DNA from: Brevundimonas bullata | Lineage (GTDB): Bacteria > Pseudomonadota > Alphaproteobacteria > Caulobacterales > Caulobacteraceae | Direction of reading: 5' to 3' | DNA length: 64,000 nt | NCBI RefSeq assembly: GCF_014207965.1 | Contig: NZ_JACHLM010000002.1 | Span: 743,893-807,892, forward strand | Shown: piece by piece, positions 42,359 through 51,202 of the stretch | How positions within the stretch are numbered: the stretch's first letter is position 1 | Layout: every line of letters starts with the position of its first letter | Position numbers and translations under genes: made by a program | Notes under the pieces: generated by a model | The model's database searches: none | What the model saw: the letters and a program-made list of their open reading frames with translations, nothing else | Told to the model about the DNA's origin: nothing

Positions 42359-43737
42359 TGAGCGCCCGCCACCTACTCGTCAACGTGGCCCAGCGCTCGC
42401 TGCAGGCTATGTTCCCCGGCTATTTCTTCGGCGCCCAGAAGCACAACCACGCGGCTGACTTCGGATACCCCAACCAGATCAGCTTCGAACTGGCCTTCGA
42501 CGCCTACTGCCGCAACCCGCTGGCCCGCGCGGCCGTGGACAAGACCGTCGGCAAGACCTGGGAGGACAACCCCTTCCTGCAGGAGTTCCAGCGCGACGGG
42601 ACCGAGGGCGGTGACCAGGGCGAGACCAAGGTCGAGACTGACATCCGCCAGCGCTTCGCCGACCTGCGCATCTGGCAGCACCTAGCCGAGTGCGACAGGC
42701 GCGGCCTCGTCGGGGCCTACTCGGGCCTGATCATGCGCTTTGCCGACAACCAGCCGTTCAAGGCGCCGGTGACACGCGTGCCTGGTGGCCTGCTGGGGCT
42801 GGTCGAGGTCATCCCAGCTTGGGAAGGCCAGCTGACCGTCAACGAGTGGGACACGGACGAGACTTCGGACACCTACGGCCAGCCGAAGATGTTCAGCTTC
42901 GCCGAGAGCGCGGTCGGCCAGCAGAAGCAGCCCCGCACCTTCGAAATCCACCCCGACCGGGTCATCGTCTGGTCGCGTGACGGCACGCTGAACGGCCGAT
43001 CCGCGCTGGAGCCCGGCTACAACGCCCTGCTGGACATGGAGAAGATCCGCGGCGGCGGCGGCGAGGGCTTCTGGAAGAACGCCAAGTCCGGTCTGAGCCT
43101 GGAGATCGACAAGGACGCCAAGATCGAGAGCATGGCTGCGGCCATGGGCGTCGGCGTGGCCGACGTGGTCGACAAGATCGACGAGCAGGTCGAGGGCTTC
43201 AACAAGGGCTTTGACAAGTCGCTGCTGCTCCAAGGCATCAAGGCGACGCCCATGCAGGTCACCCTGCCCTCGCCTGAGCACTTCTTCGCCGTGGCCGCGC
43301 AATCGTTCGCCGCGTCATGGTCGATCCCCATGAAGGTGTTGATCGGCTCCCAGACCGGCGAGCGCGCCTCGACCGAGGACAGCGAGGAGTGGGCCAAGGT
43401 CAACATGGGGCGCCGGACCAACATCGTGGTCCCCGCCATCATGACCTTCGTCAACCGGCTCGAGAAGTTCGGCATCCTGCCCGCGAAGGACTGGTTCCTG
43501 TCGTGGACCGACCTCACCGAGTCCTCGATGGGCGAGAAGATCGACCGCGCTGTGAAGATGGCCGACGTGAACTCCAAGCAGCCCACCGGCGAGATCGTCT
43601 TCACCGGCGACGACATCCGCGCCGTGGTTGGGATGGAGCCACTGTCTGACGCAGAGCGGTTCCGCGACGAGCCGGGCGCCGACGATGAGCGGGACGCCCT
43701 CGGCGACCCTGAGAACGACCCGGCCGCCGAGGCCTGA
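42358..43737 (+). CDS. portal protein (DUF1073 type)
   Basis: The 459-residue product reads I-S-F-E-L-A-F-D-A-Y-C-R-N-P-L-A-R-A-A-V and W-S-I-P-M-K-V-L-I-G-S-Q-T-G-E-R-A-S, both typical of DUF1073-class portals. It forms the dodecameric DNA gate at the capsid vertex. Position right after terL supports this. Confidence 0.88.
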   Translation: MSARHLLVNVAQRSLQAMFPGYFFGAQKHNHAADFGYPNQISFELAFDAYCRNPLARAAVDKTVGKTWEDNPFLQEFQRDGTEGGDQGETKVETDIRQRFADLRIWQHLAECDRRGLVGAYSGLIMRFADNQPFKAPVTRVPGGLLGLVEVIPAWEGQLTVNEWDTDETSDTYGQPKMFSFAESAVGQQKQPRTFEIHPDRVIVWSRDGTLNGRSALEPGYNALLDMEKIRGGGGEGFWKNAKSGLSLEIDKDAKIESMAAAMGVGVADVVDKIDEQVEGFNKGFDKSLLLQGIKATPMQVTLPSPEHFFAVAAQSFAASWSIPMKVLIGSQTGERASTEDSEEWAKVNMGRRTNIVVPAIMTFVNRLEKFGILPAKDWFLSWTDLTESSMGEKIDRAVKMADVNSKQPTGEIVFTGDDIRAVVGMEPLSDAERFRDEPGADDERDALGDPENDPAAEA

Positions 43738-43766
43738 CCACTCCCACAATCTTAAGGAGGCCGCCC

Positions 43767-45038
43767 ATGCCCAAGAGCATGAACGCCTACACGCCAATCG
43801 TCTGGTGTGGCTGTGGCGCCTGCGCCGGCACGATGGGCCGCAAGCGTGGGCATAGCCCCGTCATCCCCGTTCCTGCGGCCCGTTCGTTCGTCGTGAACCG
43901 CGACCTCGCCGCTGGCGACCAGGTGCGCGTGAACATCCGCACCCTCGCCAACACCGCCGCGATCCGCCGCGAGAAGCGCAACGGCCGCGACGTGATCATC
44001 GTCCCCTCGGCCACCCTGCCCGACGACGTCGTCATGAACGACATCCTCTATCCGGCAGCCGAGATCGCGAAGTCGTTCAAGACCCTGGAGCGAACCCCGG
44101 CACCGCTGGGCCACCCTTCGGTCAACGGCAAGTTCCTGTCGGCCCGTGACCCCGAAGGCCTGAACCAAGGCTGGATCGGCGCCTGGAACGAGAACGTCCG
44201 CCAGGAAGGCGGCCGGGTGCTGTTGGACAAGGTGATCGACGTCGAGCGAGCCAACCAGTCCGAGGGCGGCAAGCGCGTGCTGGCGGCCATTGAGGCGGCG
44301 GGGCCCATCCACACCTCCACCGGCCTGCTGGCCATCATGGACGCGGCCAACGGCGATGTGGCCCACAAGTTCACCGCTCGCGACATCGAGTTCGACCACG
44401 ACGCCATCCTTCTGGATGAGGAAGGCGCGGCCACCCCGGAACAGGGCGTCGGCATGATGGTCAACTCGGCGGGCAACGAGATTCAGGTCGTGAACTCCGT
44501 TTTCCAAGAAGAAGCGGACCGCGAGCTTGGATGGGCGGTCGAAAGCGCCGTCCGCGCCATCGAGAAGAGCCGCAAGGCCTCGCTCATGGAGCGCATCAAA
44601 GCAGCCCTAATCGAGGCCCTAGGCACCGAGCGGGAACAACCCTCCACCAACAAATCGAAGGATGACGACGAAATGGATAAGGTCCAGTTCGACGCGCTTT
44701 CCCAGAAGGTTGACGCCCTCTCGGAGAGCATGAAGCCCGATGCCCTGGCAACGGCCATCGGCAACGCGGTCGCGGCGGCTATGAAGCCGATCAACGACCA
44801 GCTGGAGGCGCAGGCCAACAGCGCCAAGGCGAAAGACGAAGCCGAGCTGACCGAACTGGTCGGCAAGATCGTCGCCGCCAACCTGATGGACGAGGCCACG
44901 GCGAAAGAGCTGACGCTCAACGCCGCCCGCGCCCTGGTCAAGCAGGCTGAACCCGGCAAGGCCGCACCGCTGGTCAACGGCTTCCAGCCGCGCACCGGCG
45001 AGAAGAAGGGCCACGTCGCCCCGAAGGCGGTGAACTGA
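43767..45038 (+). CDS. DUF2213-type capsid protease/scaffold protein
   Basis: The 423-residue product has an N-terminal domain with T-P-A-P-L-G-H-P-S-V-N-G-K and G-P-I-H-T-S-T-G-L-L, plausible protease His/Ser segments. A C-terminal coiled region (residues ~300-400) resembles a scaffold. An internal in-frame ATG (44672, M-D-K-V-Q-F) follows an acidic/Lys linker and could start a separate scaffold product, as in lambda C/Nu3. A good AAGGAGG precedes the start. Confidence 0.75.
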   Translation: MPKSMNAYTPIVWCGCGACAGTMGRKRGHSPVIPVPAARSFVVNRDLAAGDQVRVNIRTLANTAAIRREKRNGRDVIIVPSATLPDDVVMNDILYPAAEIAKSFKTLERTPAPLGHPSVNGKFLSARDPEGLNQGWIGAWNENVRQEGGRVLLDKVIDVERANQSEGGKRVLAAIEAAGPIHTSTGLLAIMDAANGDVAHKFTARDIEFDHDAILLDEEGAATPEQGVGMMVNSAGNEIQVVNSVFQEEADRELGWAVESAVRAIEKSRKASLMERIKAALIEALGTEREQPSTNKSKDDDEMDKVQFDALSQKVDALSESMKPDALATAIGNAVAAAMKPINDQLEAQANSAKAKDEAELTELVGKIVAANLMDEATAKELTLNAARALVKQAEPGKAAPLVNGFQPRTGEKKGHVAPKAVN

Positions 45039-45487
45039 TGGCCCGGCTCAACAAGATCTACGCCGGCCCCGTCACCGAGGTCACCCCGCAGGTTCAGGAA
45101 CGCATCTGCGCCGCCGCGATCCTGCCGGGCACGGCGCTGGTGGAATCGGGCGCCAACTTCGCTCAGGCCGGGGCCAACTCGGGCGAGAAGCTCTACATCG
45201 CTCAGGACAACTATCTGGCCCTCAAGGGCACGGATGACGCCTGGCCGGCCGGCGACACCATCATCGGCATGGAAGCGCTGGACGAGCAGTTCTTCAACGT
45301 CCGCGTCCCCACCGGCGTCAACGTCGCTCGCGGCGCCAAACTGACCACCAACGCGACCGGCCGCTTCGTCCTCGCGACGACCGGCCAGAACGTGGCCGTG
45401 GTTGCCGAGGAAGCCTTCAACAACACCTCCGGTTCGGACCAGCTGGTGCGCGTGCGCATTGCTCGTCGGAACACGGCCGTCGCCTAA
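45038..45487 (+). CDS. capsid decoration/stabilisation protein
   Basis: The 149-residue product is beta-rich with G-E-K-L-Y-I-A-Q-D-N-Y and V-P-T-G-V-N-V-A-R-G-A-K-L-T-T. It lies between the protease/scaffold and major capsid genes, where decoration proteins are found. Overlaps the previous stop by 1 nt. Confidence 0.7.
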   Translation: MARLNKIYAGPVTEVTPQVQERICAAAILPGTALVESGANFAQAGANSGEKLYIAQDNYLALKGTDDAWPAGDTIIGMEALDEQFFNVRVPTGVNVARGAKLTTNATGRFVLATTGQNVAVVAEEAFNNTSGSDQLVRVRIARRNTAVA

Positions 45488-45501
45488 GGGAGACCCGGCA
45501 C

Positions 45502-46551
45502 ATGCGCTACTTCGATGAGAACCTCATCGCCAACTCCCGGCCCCACGGCGAGTGGTGGGACCAGCTTGGCGTCTCGCGCGACTACTTCCACCACGTGGAA
45601 GACCACTTCGCGAGCTTCCAGGCGAACGCCTCGGCGATCCTGCCGCGCGACGCCTGGCTGGAGCTGGACACCATCACCACCCGCGTCATGCGTGACGACG
45701 GCGGTCAGGTGTTCATGTCCGACCTGATGGCCCTGGCCAAGCCGGTCAACATCGGCACCATGGCACACCTGACCCGCGTGGCGTCCGACACCAACAACCC
45801 GGTCCACCGCTCGCTGTCGGGCCAGGTCCCGGTTGCGATGGACAAGACCATCTACGACTACCGCGGGACGGTCGTGCCGATCTTCGCCGACGGCTATGGC
45901 CGCGAGTGGCGCGAGTGGAACACCCTCCGCTCTGCCAACTTCGACGCCCTGGCCGACGACCAGGAAGGCGCGCTGGACAAGATCAATCGCAACATGGCGG
46001 ACTACGCGCTGGACGGCGATGCGACGATCAAGTTCCAGGGCTACACCGCCTATGGCCTGCGCAACTCGCCGCTGACCAAGCTGATCAACCTCGGCTCGGC
46101 TGCCGGCGGCGCCAACATCGACCTGACAACGGCCACGTCGGACGAGCTGGAAGCCTTCTTCGTGGGGCCCTTCGGCGCCATGCTGGACGCCAACCTGATC
46201 ACCGAGGCGGTCAACCTCTACATCTCGCCGGACATCGCCCGCGCCTGGGACAAGTCGTATTCCAACGCGGCCGGCTTCAAGGACGGCACGATCCGCGAGT
46301 TCATCGCTCGCAACCGCCGGATCAAGAAGATCGAGGTGACCTGGAAGCTGACCGGCAACCAGTTCTTCGGCTTCGTGCCGAACGCTCGGTACGTCCGCCC
46401 GCTGATCGGCATGGCGGTCAACACCACGGCGATGACCCGCCTGAACCCCACCGACAACTACCAATTCCTGGTGATGGGCGCGATGGGGATCGAGGTCCGC
46501 GGCGACTACAACGGCAAGTCGGGCGTCTTCGCCTCGACAGTCATCAACTAA
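45502..46551 (+). CDS. major capsid protein
   Basis: The 349-residue product has W-L-E-L-D-T-I-T-T-R-V-M-R near residue 50 and N-I-G-T-M-A-H-L-T-R. The C-terminal G-D-Y-N-G-K-S-G-V-F-A-S-T-V-I-N is typical of HK97-fold capsid proteins of this portal class. Position and length agree. It should be one of the most strongly expressed late genes. Confidence 0.85.
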   Translation: MRYFDENLIANSRPHGEWWDQLGVSRDYFHHVEDHFASFQANASAILPRDAWLELDTITTRVMRDDGGQVFMSDLMALAKPVNIGTMAHLTRVASDTNNPVHRSLSGQVPVAMDKTIYDYRGTVVPIFADGYGREWREWNTLRSANFDALADDQEGALDKINRNMADYALDGDATIKFQGYTAYGLRNSPLTKLINLGSAAGGANIDLTTATSDELEAFFVGPFGAMLDANLITEAVNLYISPDIARAWDKSYSNAAGFKDGTIREFIARNRRIKKIEVTWKLTGNQFFGFVPNARYVRPLIGMAVNTTAMTRLNPTDNYQFLVMGAMGIEVRGDYNGKSGVFASTVIN

Positions 46552-46607
46552 GGCGGCGGGGCCAGGGCTCCGGCCTTGGCCCTTCCTCCTGATGGAAGGA
46601 GATCGCC

Positions 46608-47018
46608 ATGAGCGACACCCGCATCAAGATCACCGCCGGCGGCATCCACGACGGCGAAGGCAAGGAAATCCCGGTCGGCACCGAACTGACCGTCCAGGGC
46701 GAGCCCACGGCTTGGGCTGGTCGCTACGAGACGATCTCGGCCGGCGAGAAGCCCGGCAAGACCCCAGTGACCAATCCCAAGGCCGGCGAGAAGCCCGGCA
46801 ACGACCAGCCCCCCGCCGAGTTCGTGCCCCCGGTCGGCCCGTTCACCGCCAAGGAGAAGTCGCCCGGCTGGTGGTCGATCTTCGACGGCGCCGACCAGCC
46901 CGTCGGCAAGTCGGTTCGCAAGAACGACCTGGACGGCTTCGACAGCCTGTCGGACGACGACAAGCTGGCCTTCGCCACCGAGAGCGCCAAGGCTGCTTTC
47001 GACAAGGCTGCGGCCTGA
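46608..47018 (+). CDS. hypothetical head-region protein
   Basis: The 136-residue product has a strong ribosome site (GAAGGAGATCGCC before the ATG). It has an N-terminal beta part, a repeated A-G-E-K-P-G-K/N segment near residues 45-65, and a C-terminal W-W-S-I-F-D-G-A. Function unknown. Confidence 0.65.
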   Translation: MSDTRIKITAGGIHDGEGKEIPVGTELTVQGEPTAWAGRYETISAGEKPGKTPVTNPKAGEKPGNDQPPAEFVPPVGPFTAKEKSPGWWSIFDGADQPVGKSVRKNDLDGFDSLSDDDKLAFATESAKAAFDKAAA

Positions 47019-47020
47019 TC

Positions 47021-47509
47021 ATGGCCTACGGGAGCGACAGCGGGTTCACGGCATGGCTGGCCCTCAACGGGCTGACCCTGCCTGCTGGCGCGCCCGTCGC
47101 CGCCATCCTGCGCCAGCGCGGGAGCCAATACCTCGACGGGGTGTATAGCTCCCGCTTCTGGGGCGCTCCTACCCTCGGCATTGCCCAGGAGCGCGCATGG
47201 CCGCGTGCCGGCGCCAAGGCCTACGGGCAAGACATTCCTGACGACATCATCCCGGTTGCGGTCGAGAACGCCTCGTATGCTGCGGCCTATCAGGAAGCGA
47301 TCAAGCCCGGCAGCCTGTCTGTGTCTGCCACCGCCACCGGCGCCGTGAAACGCAAGAAGATCGGCCCCATCGAAAAGGAGTTCTTCGAGGGGTCTGGCGA
47401 CGTGATCGCGGACGGAACCCTGAAGCTGAGCGCCGTGGAAGGCCTGCTCGCGCCCTATCTGAAGCCGGAAGGCACCTTGGCGAGCCTCGGCCTATGGGCG
47501 GTTGGCTGA
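47021..47509 (+). CDS. head-tail adaptor-like protein (DnaT_2-type)
   Basis: The 162-residue product reads A-I-L-R-Q-R-G-S-Q-Y-L-D-G, then Q-E-R-A-W-P-R and V-K-R-K-K-I-G-P-I-E-K-E-F. This pattern is found in phage proteins named DnaT-like that lie between capsid and tail genes and probably act as head-tail connectors. It starts 2 nt after the previous stop. Confidence 0.7.
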   Translation: MAYGSDSGFTAWLALNGLTLPAGAPVAAILRQRGSQYLDGVYSSRFWGAPTLGIAQERAWPRAGAKAYGQDIPDDIIPVAVENASYAAAYQEAIKPGSLSVSATATGAVKRKKIGPIEKEFFEGSGDVIADGTLKLSAVEGLLAPYLKPEGTLASLGLWAVG

Positions 47510-47510
47510 C

Positions 47511-47771
47511 ATGCAGTCCTGTGCGAGCTTACCCCCCATGAGCGGCAACAGCGATGATCCGCGCTTCACGGCGCACAAGATGCCGTCCGCCATGGCGACG
47601 GAGACGCTGCTCGACATCATCTCGTCGGCCGACCTCCTGCAGAAAGCCATCCTGCACGACAACCCTGTCGAGCAGCAGCAAAAGATCATCGAGACCGCAA
47701 AGGCGCAGTTCGAAGCCTACCTCGACCTGATGGCCGAGGCCGCGCGCCTCACTCGGGCCCTCAAGCCCTAA
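47511..47771 (+). CDS. hypothetical head-region protein
   Basis: The 86-residue product is helical (L-L-D-I-I-S-S-A-D-L-L-Q-K-A-I, E-Q-Q-Q-K-I-I-E). The start could be 47511 or the ATG at 47538; neither has a strong ribosome site. Function unknown. Confidence 0.55.
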   Translation: MQSCASLPPMSGNSDDPRFTAHKMPSAMATETLLDIISSADLLQKAILHDNPVEQQQKIIETAKAQFEAYLDLMAEAARLTRALKP

Positions 47772-47775
47772 CCCA

Positions 47776-48798
47776 ATGGCCAGACGCCCGACGCAACAAC
47801 GGCTCTTCCGGGAGCTGATGGCGAAGTATGGCCTGGAGGTCGCGCAGGCCTTCATGGCGGCGATCAACGACCTGCGCAGCAACGTCGAGCTGCAGAAGGT
47901 CATCGCAGCGCTGGAGCGCGGAGATTTACAAGGCGCCATGGATGCCCTGCATCTAAGCCGTGCCGCGTTCGCCGGGCTGGAAGCAAAGATCACCGAGGCC
48001 TTCATCGCTGGCGGCCAGGGCGCCGTCGCATCCATGCCCGCCGCCGTATCTATCGGCTTCCGCTTCGACCCCGGCAATCAGCGCGCCGCCAGCTGGATCC
48101 GCCAGTTCTCGGGCAACCTGATCACCGGCTTGGTCGATGGGGAGCGCCAGCAGGCCAGAGATTTCATCGCCGACGGCATGGCACGCGGCGCGCATCCCCG
48201 TTCGGTCGCTCTTGAGTTGGTCGGGCGCATTTCAAGAGCGACAGGTCAAAGGACTGGAGGTCTCATTGGCTTATCCGCCCCGCAACGGGCTTATGTCCAG
48301 GCGGCTCGCATCGAACTGGCCTCGGCCGATCGGAAGCTGCTGAAGCACTACCTGACCCGCACCCGCCGCGACCGCCGCTATGATCGCACGGTTCTGAAGG
48401 CGATCCGGGAAGGCAAGGCCATCGACCGCGACACCGCCTCGCTCATGGTCACCCGCTATTCCGCCCGCCTCGTACAACTCCGCGGCGAGGTCATCGCCCG
48501 CACCGAGGGTCTGCCGGCCATCCGCGCCGCCAAGCACGAAGCCTATCAGCAGCTGGTCGACGACGGCCGGGTCGCCGAGACCGACATCGAACGCGGCTGG
48601 CACACCACCCAGGACGGACGCCAGCGGGACACGCACGACGCCATGGGCGGCCAGACGGTGCGCGGCCTCTCCCAGCCCTTCCAGAGCCCGAGCGGCGCGC
48701 TGCTGATGTTCCCAGGCGACACCTCGCTAGGCGCGGTAGCCGAAGAGATCGTCGCATGTCGTTGCGATGAAAGCATTTCCGTCCGGAGGGCCGCATGA
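47776..48798 (+). CDS. Mu gpF-like minor head / morphogenesis protein
   Basis: The 340-residue product ends with the gpF-type segment: A-R-T-E (residue ~240), G-W-H-T-T-Q-D-G-R-Q-R-D-T-H-D-A-M, then M-F-P-G-D-T-S-L-G-A and C-R-C. These proteins attach inside the head next to the portal. It is placed later than usual, after the capsid gene. Confidence 0.82.
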   Translation: MARRPTQQRLFRELMAKYGLEVAQAFMAAINDLRSNVELQKVIAALERGDLQGAMDALHLSRAAFAGLEAKITEAFIAGGQGAVASMPAAVSIGFRFDPGNQRAASWIRQFSGNLITGLVDGERQQARDFIADGMARGAHPRSVALELVGRISRATGQRTGGLIGLSAPQRAYVQAARIELASADRKLLKHYLTRTRRDRRYDRTVLKAIREGKAIDRDTASLMVTRYSARLVQLRGEVIARTEGLPAIRAAKHEAYQQLVDDGRVAETDIERGWHTTQDGRQRDTHDAMGGQTVRGLSQPFQSPSGALLMFPGDTSLGAVAEEIVACRCDESISVRRAA

Positions 48799-49169
48799 GC
48801 ATCATCACCGGCCTTCAGGCTGAAGCCTATGAGGACTTCGCCGAGGACTTCGAAGACGGCACGCTGATCGTGCCCGGCGCGCAGGTCTCGGACGGCCAGG
48901 GCGGTTACATCTCGGGCCCGCCGACCTCGCACCCCTGCAAGGCGCTGGTGACCGACTACAGCGACTTCCGGCGCGCATCGCTGGGCATCCCTGGCACTGA
49001 CCGTCTGGTTCTCGTCCTCGGCGGCAGCCTCCCCGCCGGCGTCATCCCGGCCAAAGGCCACAAGATCACCGCGCCGGACCCCGCCAAGGGCCTGACCCCA
49101 TCCACATTCGAAGTCATCGCCAAGACCGGCGATCCCGCCGCGGCCCTGTACGAGCTTCAGGGCCGCTAG
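48795..49169 (+). CDS. head closure-type protein
   Basis: The 124-residue product is beta-rich and contains D-G-Q-G-G-Y-I-S-G-P and Y-S-D-F-R-R-A-S-L-G-I. Its position between the gpF-like and gp10-like genes suggests a head-closure or connector role. Overlaps its upstream neighbour by 4 nt. Confidence 0.6.
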   Translation: MSIITGLQAEAYEDFAEDFEDGTLIVPGAQVSDGQGGYISGPPTSHPCKALVTDYSDFRRASLGIPGTDRLVLVLGGSLPAGVIPAKGHKITAPDPAKGLTPSTFEVIAKTGDPAAALYELQGR

Positions 49170-49568
49170 ATGGGCAAAGTCACGCTCTACGACGGGGTCA
49201 TCGCCAAGATCGCCACCGACGCGGGCGAGGCTGGCCTCCGGGGAGCGCTGGGCAAGGGTGAGCAAATCCTCAAAGGCGACATCCTCAACCGGCCCGGCAG
49301 CGGCAAGGTCTACGGCAAGCACCAGGCCTCAGCGCCGGGCGAGCCTCCCGCCAAAGACACCGGCGCACTTTCGGCCAACACCAACGCGGACGAGCAGATC
49401 AGGCGCGAGGGCGAGGACGTGGTCGGGCGCATCGTCGCCAACTCTGCCCAGGCAGAGGCTCTGGAGAAGGGCACGGAACGCATGGCCGCCCGCCCCTTCC
49501 TGACCCTGCTGGCCACCGACTACGCCGACGAGCTGCGCGACGCGTTCATTGCTGGAGCCAAGGAATGA
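49170..49568 (+). CDS. HK97 gp10-like tail-joining protein
   Basis: The 132-residue product has an amphipathic N-terminal helix and the typical E-K-G-T-E-R-M-A-A-R-P-F-L near the C terminus, the signature of HK97 gp10-like connectors. It directly follows the previous stop. Confidence 0.78.
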   Translation: MGKVTLYDGVIAKIATDAGEAGLRGALGKGEQILKGDILNRPGSGKVYGKHQASAPGEPPAKDTGALSANTNADEQIRREGEDVVGRIVANSAQAEALEKGTERMAARPFLTLLATDYADELRDAFIAGAKE

Positions 49569-49990
49569 ACTCGACCGCCACCATTTTCGCCCGGCTGGCT
49601 GGCCTCGCGTCCTCGCTGGCGACGTACAACGGCGCCCCGGCCATCTTCTCCGAGCGGGCGCCGGACGACTTCCTCGACACGCCGCCAACCAAGCCGTTCC
49701 TGATCATCGCCGTGCCGACGCGCGACGAGCCTATGGAAACCTTCACCGAGACCGGCCGCCTGATCCTCCAAGACGTGCGCGGCTATCAGCGGGACACCGG
49801 CTCCGGCGCCGACCTCGACACGCTGATGCGGGCGGTGCGCGACCTCTTCCATAACCGCCCCAGCGAACTGACCGTGACCGGCGGCAGGTGCGACGTCTGC
49901 CGGGTCAACGGACCCATGCAGTCCCCGACGACCGACCCGTCCCTGATCGGCCGGCGCGTTTCGATCCGCCTGGATCTCGTCAACACCTGA
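49565..49990 (+). CDS. tail terminator-like protein (DUF3168 type)
   Basis: The 141-residue product contains P-F-L-I-I-A-V-P-T-R-D-E and L-M-R-A-V-R-D-L-F-H, and ends with R-V-S-I-R-L-D-L-V. This beta-sandwich-type pattern is found in tail terminators lying before the major tail gene. Overlaps gp10 by 4 nt. Confidence 0.7.
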   Translation: MNSTATIFARLAGLASSLATYNGAPAIFSERAPDDFLDTPPTKPFLIIAVPTRDEPMETFTETGRLILQDVRGYQRDTGSGADLDTLMRAVRDLFHNRPSELTVTGGRCDVCRVNGPMQSPTTDPSLIGRRVSIRLDLVNT

Positions 49991-50082
49991 CCTTCCCCCA
50001 TCCGCGACCGTGGCAGGCGGTTCGCGCGCTTCACGCCCTCGCGGCGCCCTGATCCCCTGCCTTTTCGATAGGAGAACCACCC

Positions 50083-50508
50083 ATGGCCACTCTGGTCCAA
50101 GGCTTCCTGAAGCTGCACCTCGGCACGGGCGAGACCCCGACCTATGCAGCGATCCCCGGCGTCACCAACCTGAACGGCGGCGGCTTCTCGCCGAACAAGA
50201 TCGACGCCACCGACTTCGACACCACGCCGGGCACGCGTGAGTACATCAACGGCCCCCGCGAGCCCTCGGCCTACAGCTTCGAAATGCACTACCAGCAGGG
50301 CGACACCCAGCAGGAAGCCCTGTTCACCGCCGAGGCGACCAACACACCCCTGCCGTTCCGCGTCGTCCTCGGCGCTGGCGCTGGCGCGAAGCAGATCAGC
50401 TTCAACGCTGTCCCGAACCTGACGCTGGGCGCCCAGGTTGACGGCAAGGTCATGTACTCGGGCACCCTTGAGCCGGTCGCCGCCCCGGTTCGCGCCACGG
50501 CTGCCTGA
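50083..50508 (+). CDS. major tail tube protein
   Basis: The 141-residue product has L-K-L-H-L-G-T-G and K-I-D-A-T-D-F-D-T-T-P-G-T-R-E-Y-I, the pattern of lambda V/TP901-type tail tube proteins. Its AGGAGA ribosome site is 9 nt upstream. The 92-nt gap before it may hold a late-gene leader. Confidence 0.82.
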   Translation: MATLVQGFLKLHLGTGETPTYAAIPGVTNLNGGGFSPNKIDATDFDTTPGTREYINGPREPSAYSFEMHYQQGDTQQEALFTAEATNTPLPFRVVLGAGAGAKQISFNAVPNLTLGAQVDGKVMYSGTLEPVAAPVRATAA

Positions 50509-50909
50509 TGACGCCGACCGACGAACGCCTCGGGATCGTCCGCCTGTCCCTGCCGGATGGGCGGACGGTTCCGCTGCAACTGACCTACGCCGCGCTGGAC
50601 GCCAAGGGCCATGACTGGTTGCTGGAGCAGTTCAAGGCCATGCAGCGCGGCCGTGCCGGCTCCTCGACGGCTATGGCCGAGGCGCTGGACGTCTTGTCTG
50701 ACGGCGAGATCAGCGCTGCGGAAGTGCTGGCCGCCCCCATGGCCGAGTATCCCCTCGCCGTCTGCCTCAAGGCTGCCTGGGGCGCTTGGGAACTGGCGCA
50801 ATACGGTCCCGCCGGGAGGTCCGTCGAAGCCGACACCGCCAACCCTCAGAAGAGCGCCCGGCCGACGTGGTCGAGGCGCATCTTCGGGCGGCGATCCGCG
50901 CAGGTCTGA
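50508..50909 (+). CDS. tail assembly chaperone, upstream part
   Basis: The 133-residue product is encoded right after the tail tube, its start overlapping that stop. It has an N-terminal beta part (I-V-R-L-S-L-P-D-G-R) and helices. Its end overlaps the next frame by at least 120 nt, in the -1 frame, as in gpG/gpGT pairs. Confidence 0.7.
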   Translation: MTPTDERLGIVRLSLPDGRTVPLQLTYAALDAKGHDWLLEQFKAMQRGRAGSSTAMAEALDVLSDGEISAAEVLAAPMAEYPLAVCLKAAWGAWELAQYGPAGRSVEADTANPQKSARPTWSRRIFGRRSAQV

Positions 50910-51178
50910 CTGAGGCCGAATTCTGGAGGCTGACGCCCTACAACCTCTCGCTACGGCTCCAAGAGATGGGGCGCGGCCGGGTCGAGGCCGGTCTCTATGC
51001 TGGATGGTTCAGTGAGCGGTTCGCCCGCGCCAAGGAACTGAGAGGCCCGGCCCACTACATCAGCGAGTGGTTTCAGAAGCCCGATCCGAAAGGCGATGAG
51101 GCCCTCGCCGCAGCCGTATTCGACCGGATGGCCGCCGATTGGGGGCTGGAGGTTGAGCCGGCCGAGGATGCGGAATAG
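50786..51178 (+). CDS. tail assembly chaperone, downstream frame
   Basis: This frame encodes L-R-A-A-I-R-A-G-L-T-E-A-E-F-W-R-L-T-P-Y-N-L-S, typical of phage tail chaperones. The only nearby starts are TTG (50786) or a GTG near 50868, neither with a good ribosome site. A -1 frameshift from the previous gene is a likely route. I found no standard slippery heptamer. Confidence 0.65.
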   Translation: MGTGAIRSRREVRRSRHRQPSEERPADVVEAHLRAAIRAGLTEAEFWRLTPYNLSLRLQEMGRGRVEAGLYAGWFSERFARAKELRGPAHYISEWFQKPDPKGDEALAAAVFDRMAADWGLEVEPAEDAE

Positions 51179-51202
51179 CCTTTCGGTAAATCGGGAGGGC
51201 GT

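Noticed and set aside
42358..43737. Naming the portal as an anti-CBASS (Acb1) protein
   Set aside because: Annotation mixing exists in this family, but position after terL and length fit a portal, and no phosphoesterase motif was recognised.
46592..47020. Arg/His-rich plus-strand frame upstream of the DnaT_2-like gene
   Set aside because: It is the wrong frame of the gene at 46608. The real protein-like part starts at the ATG at 47021.
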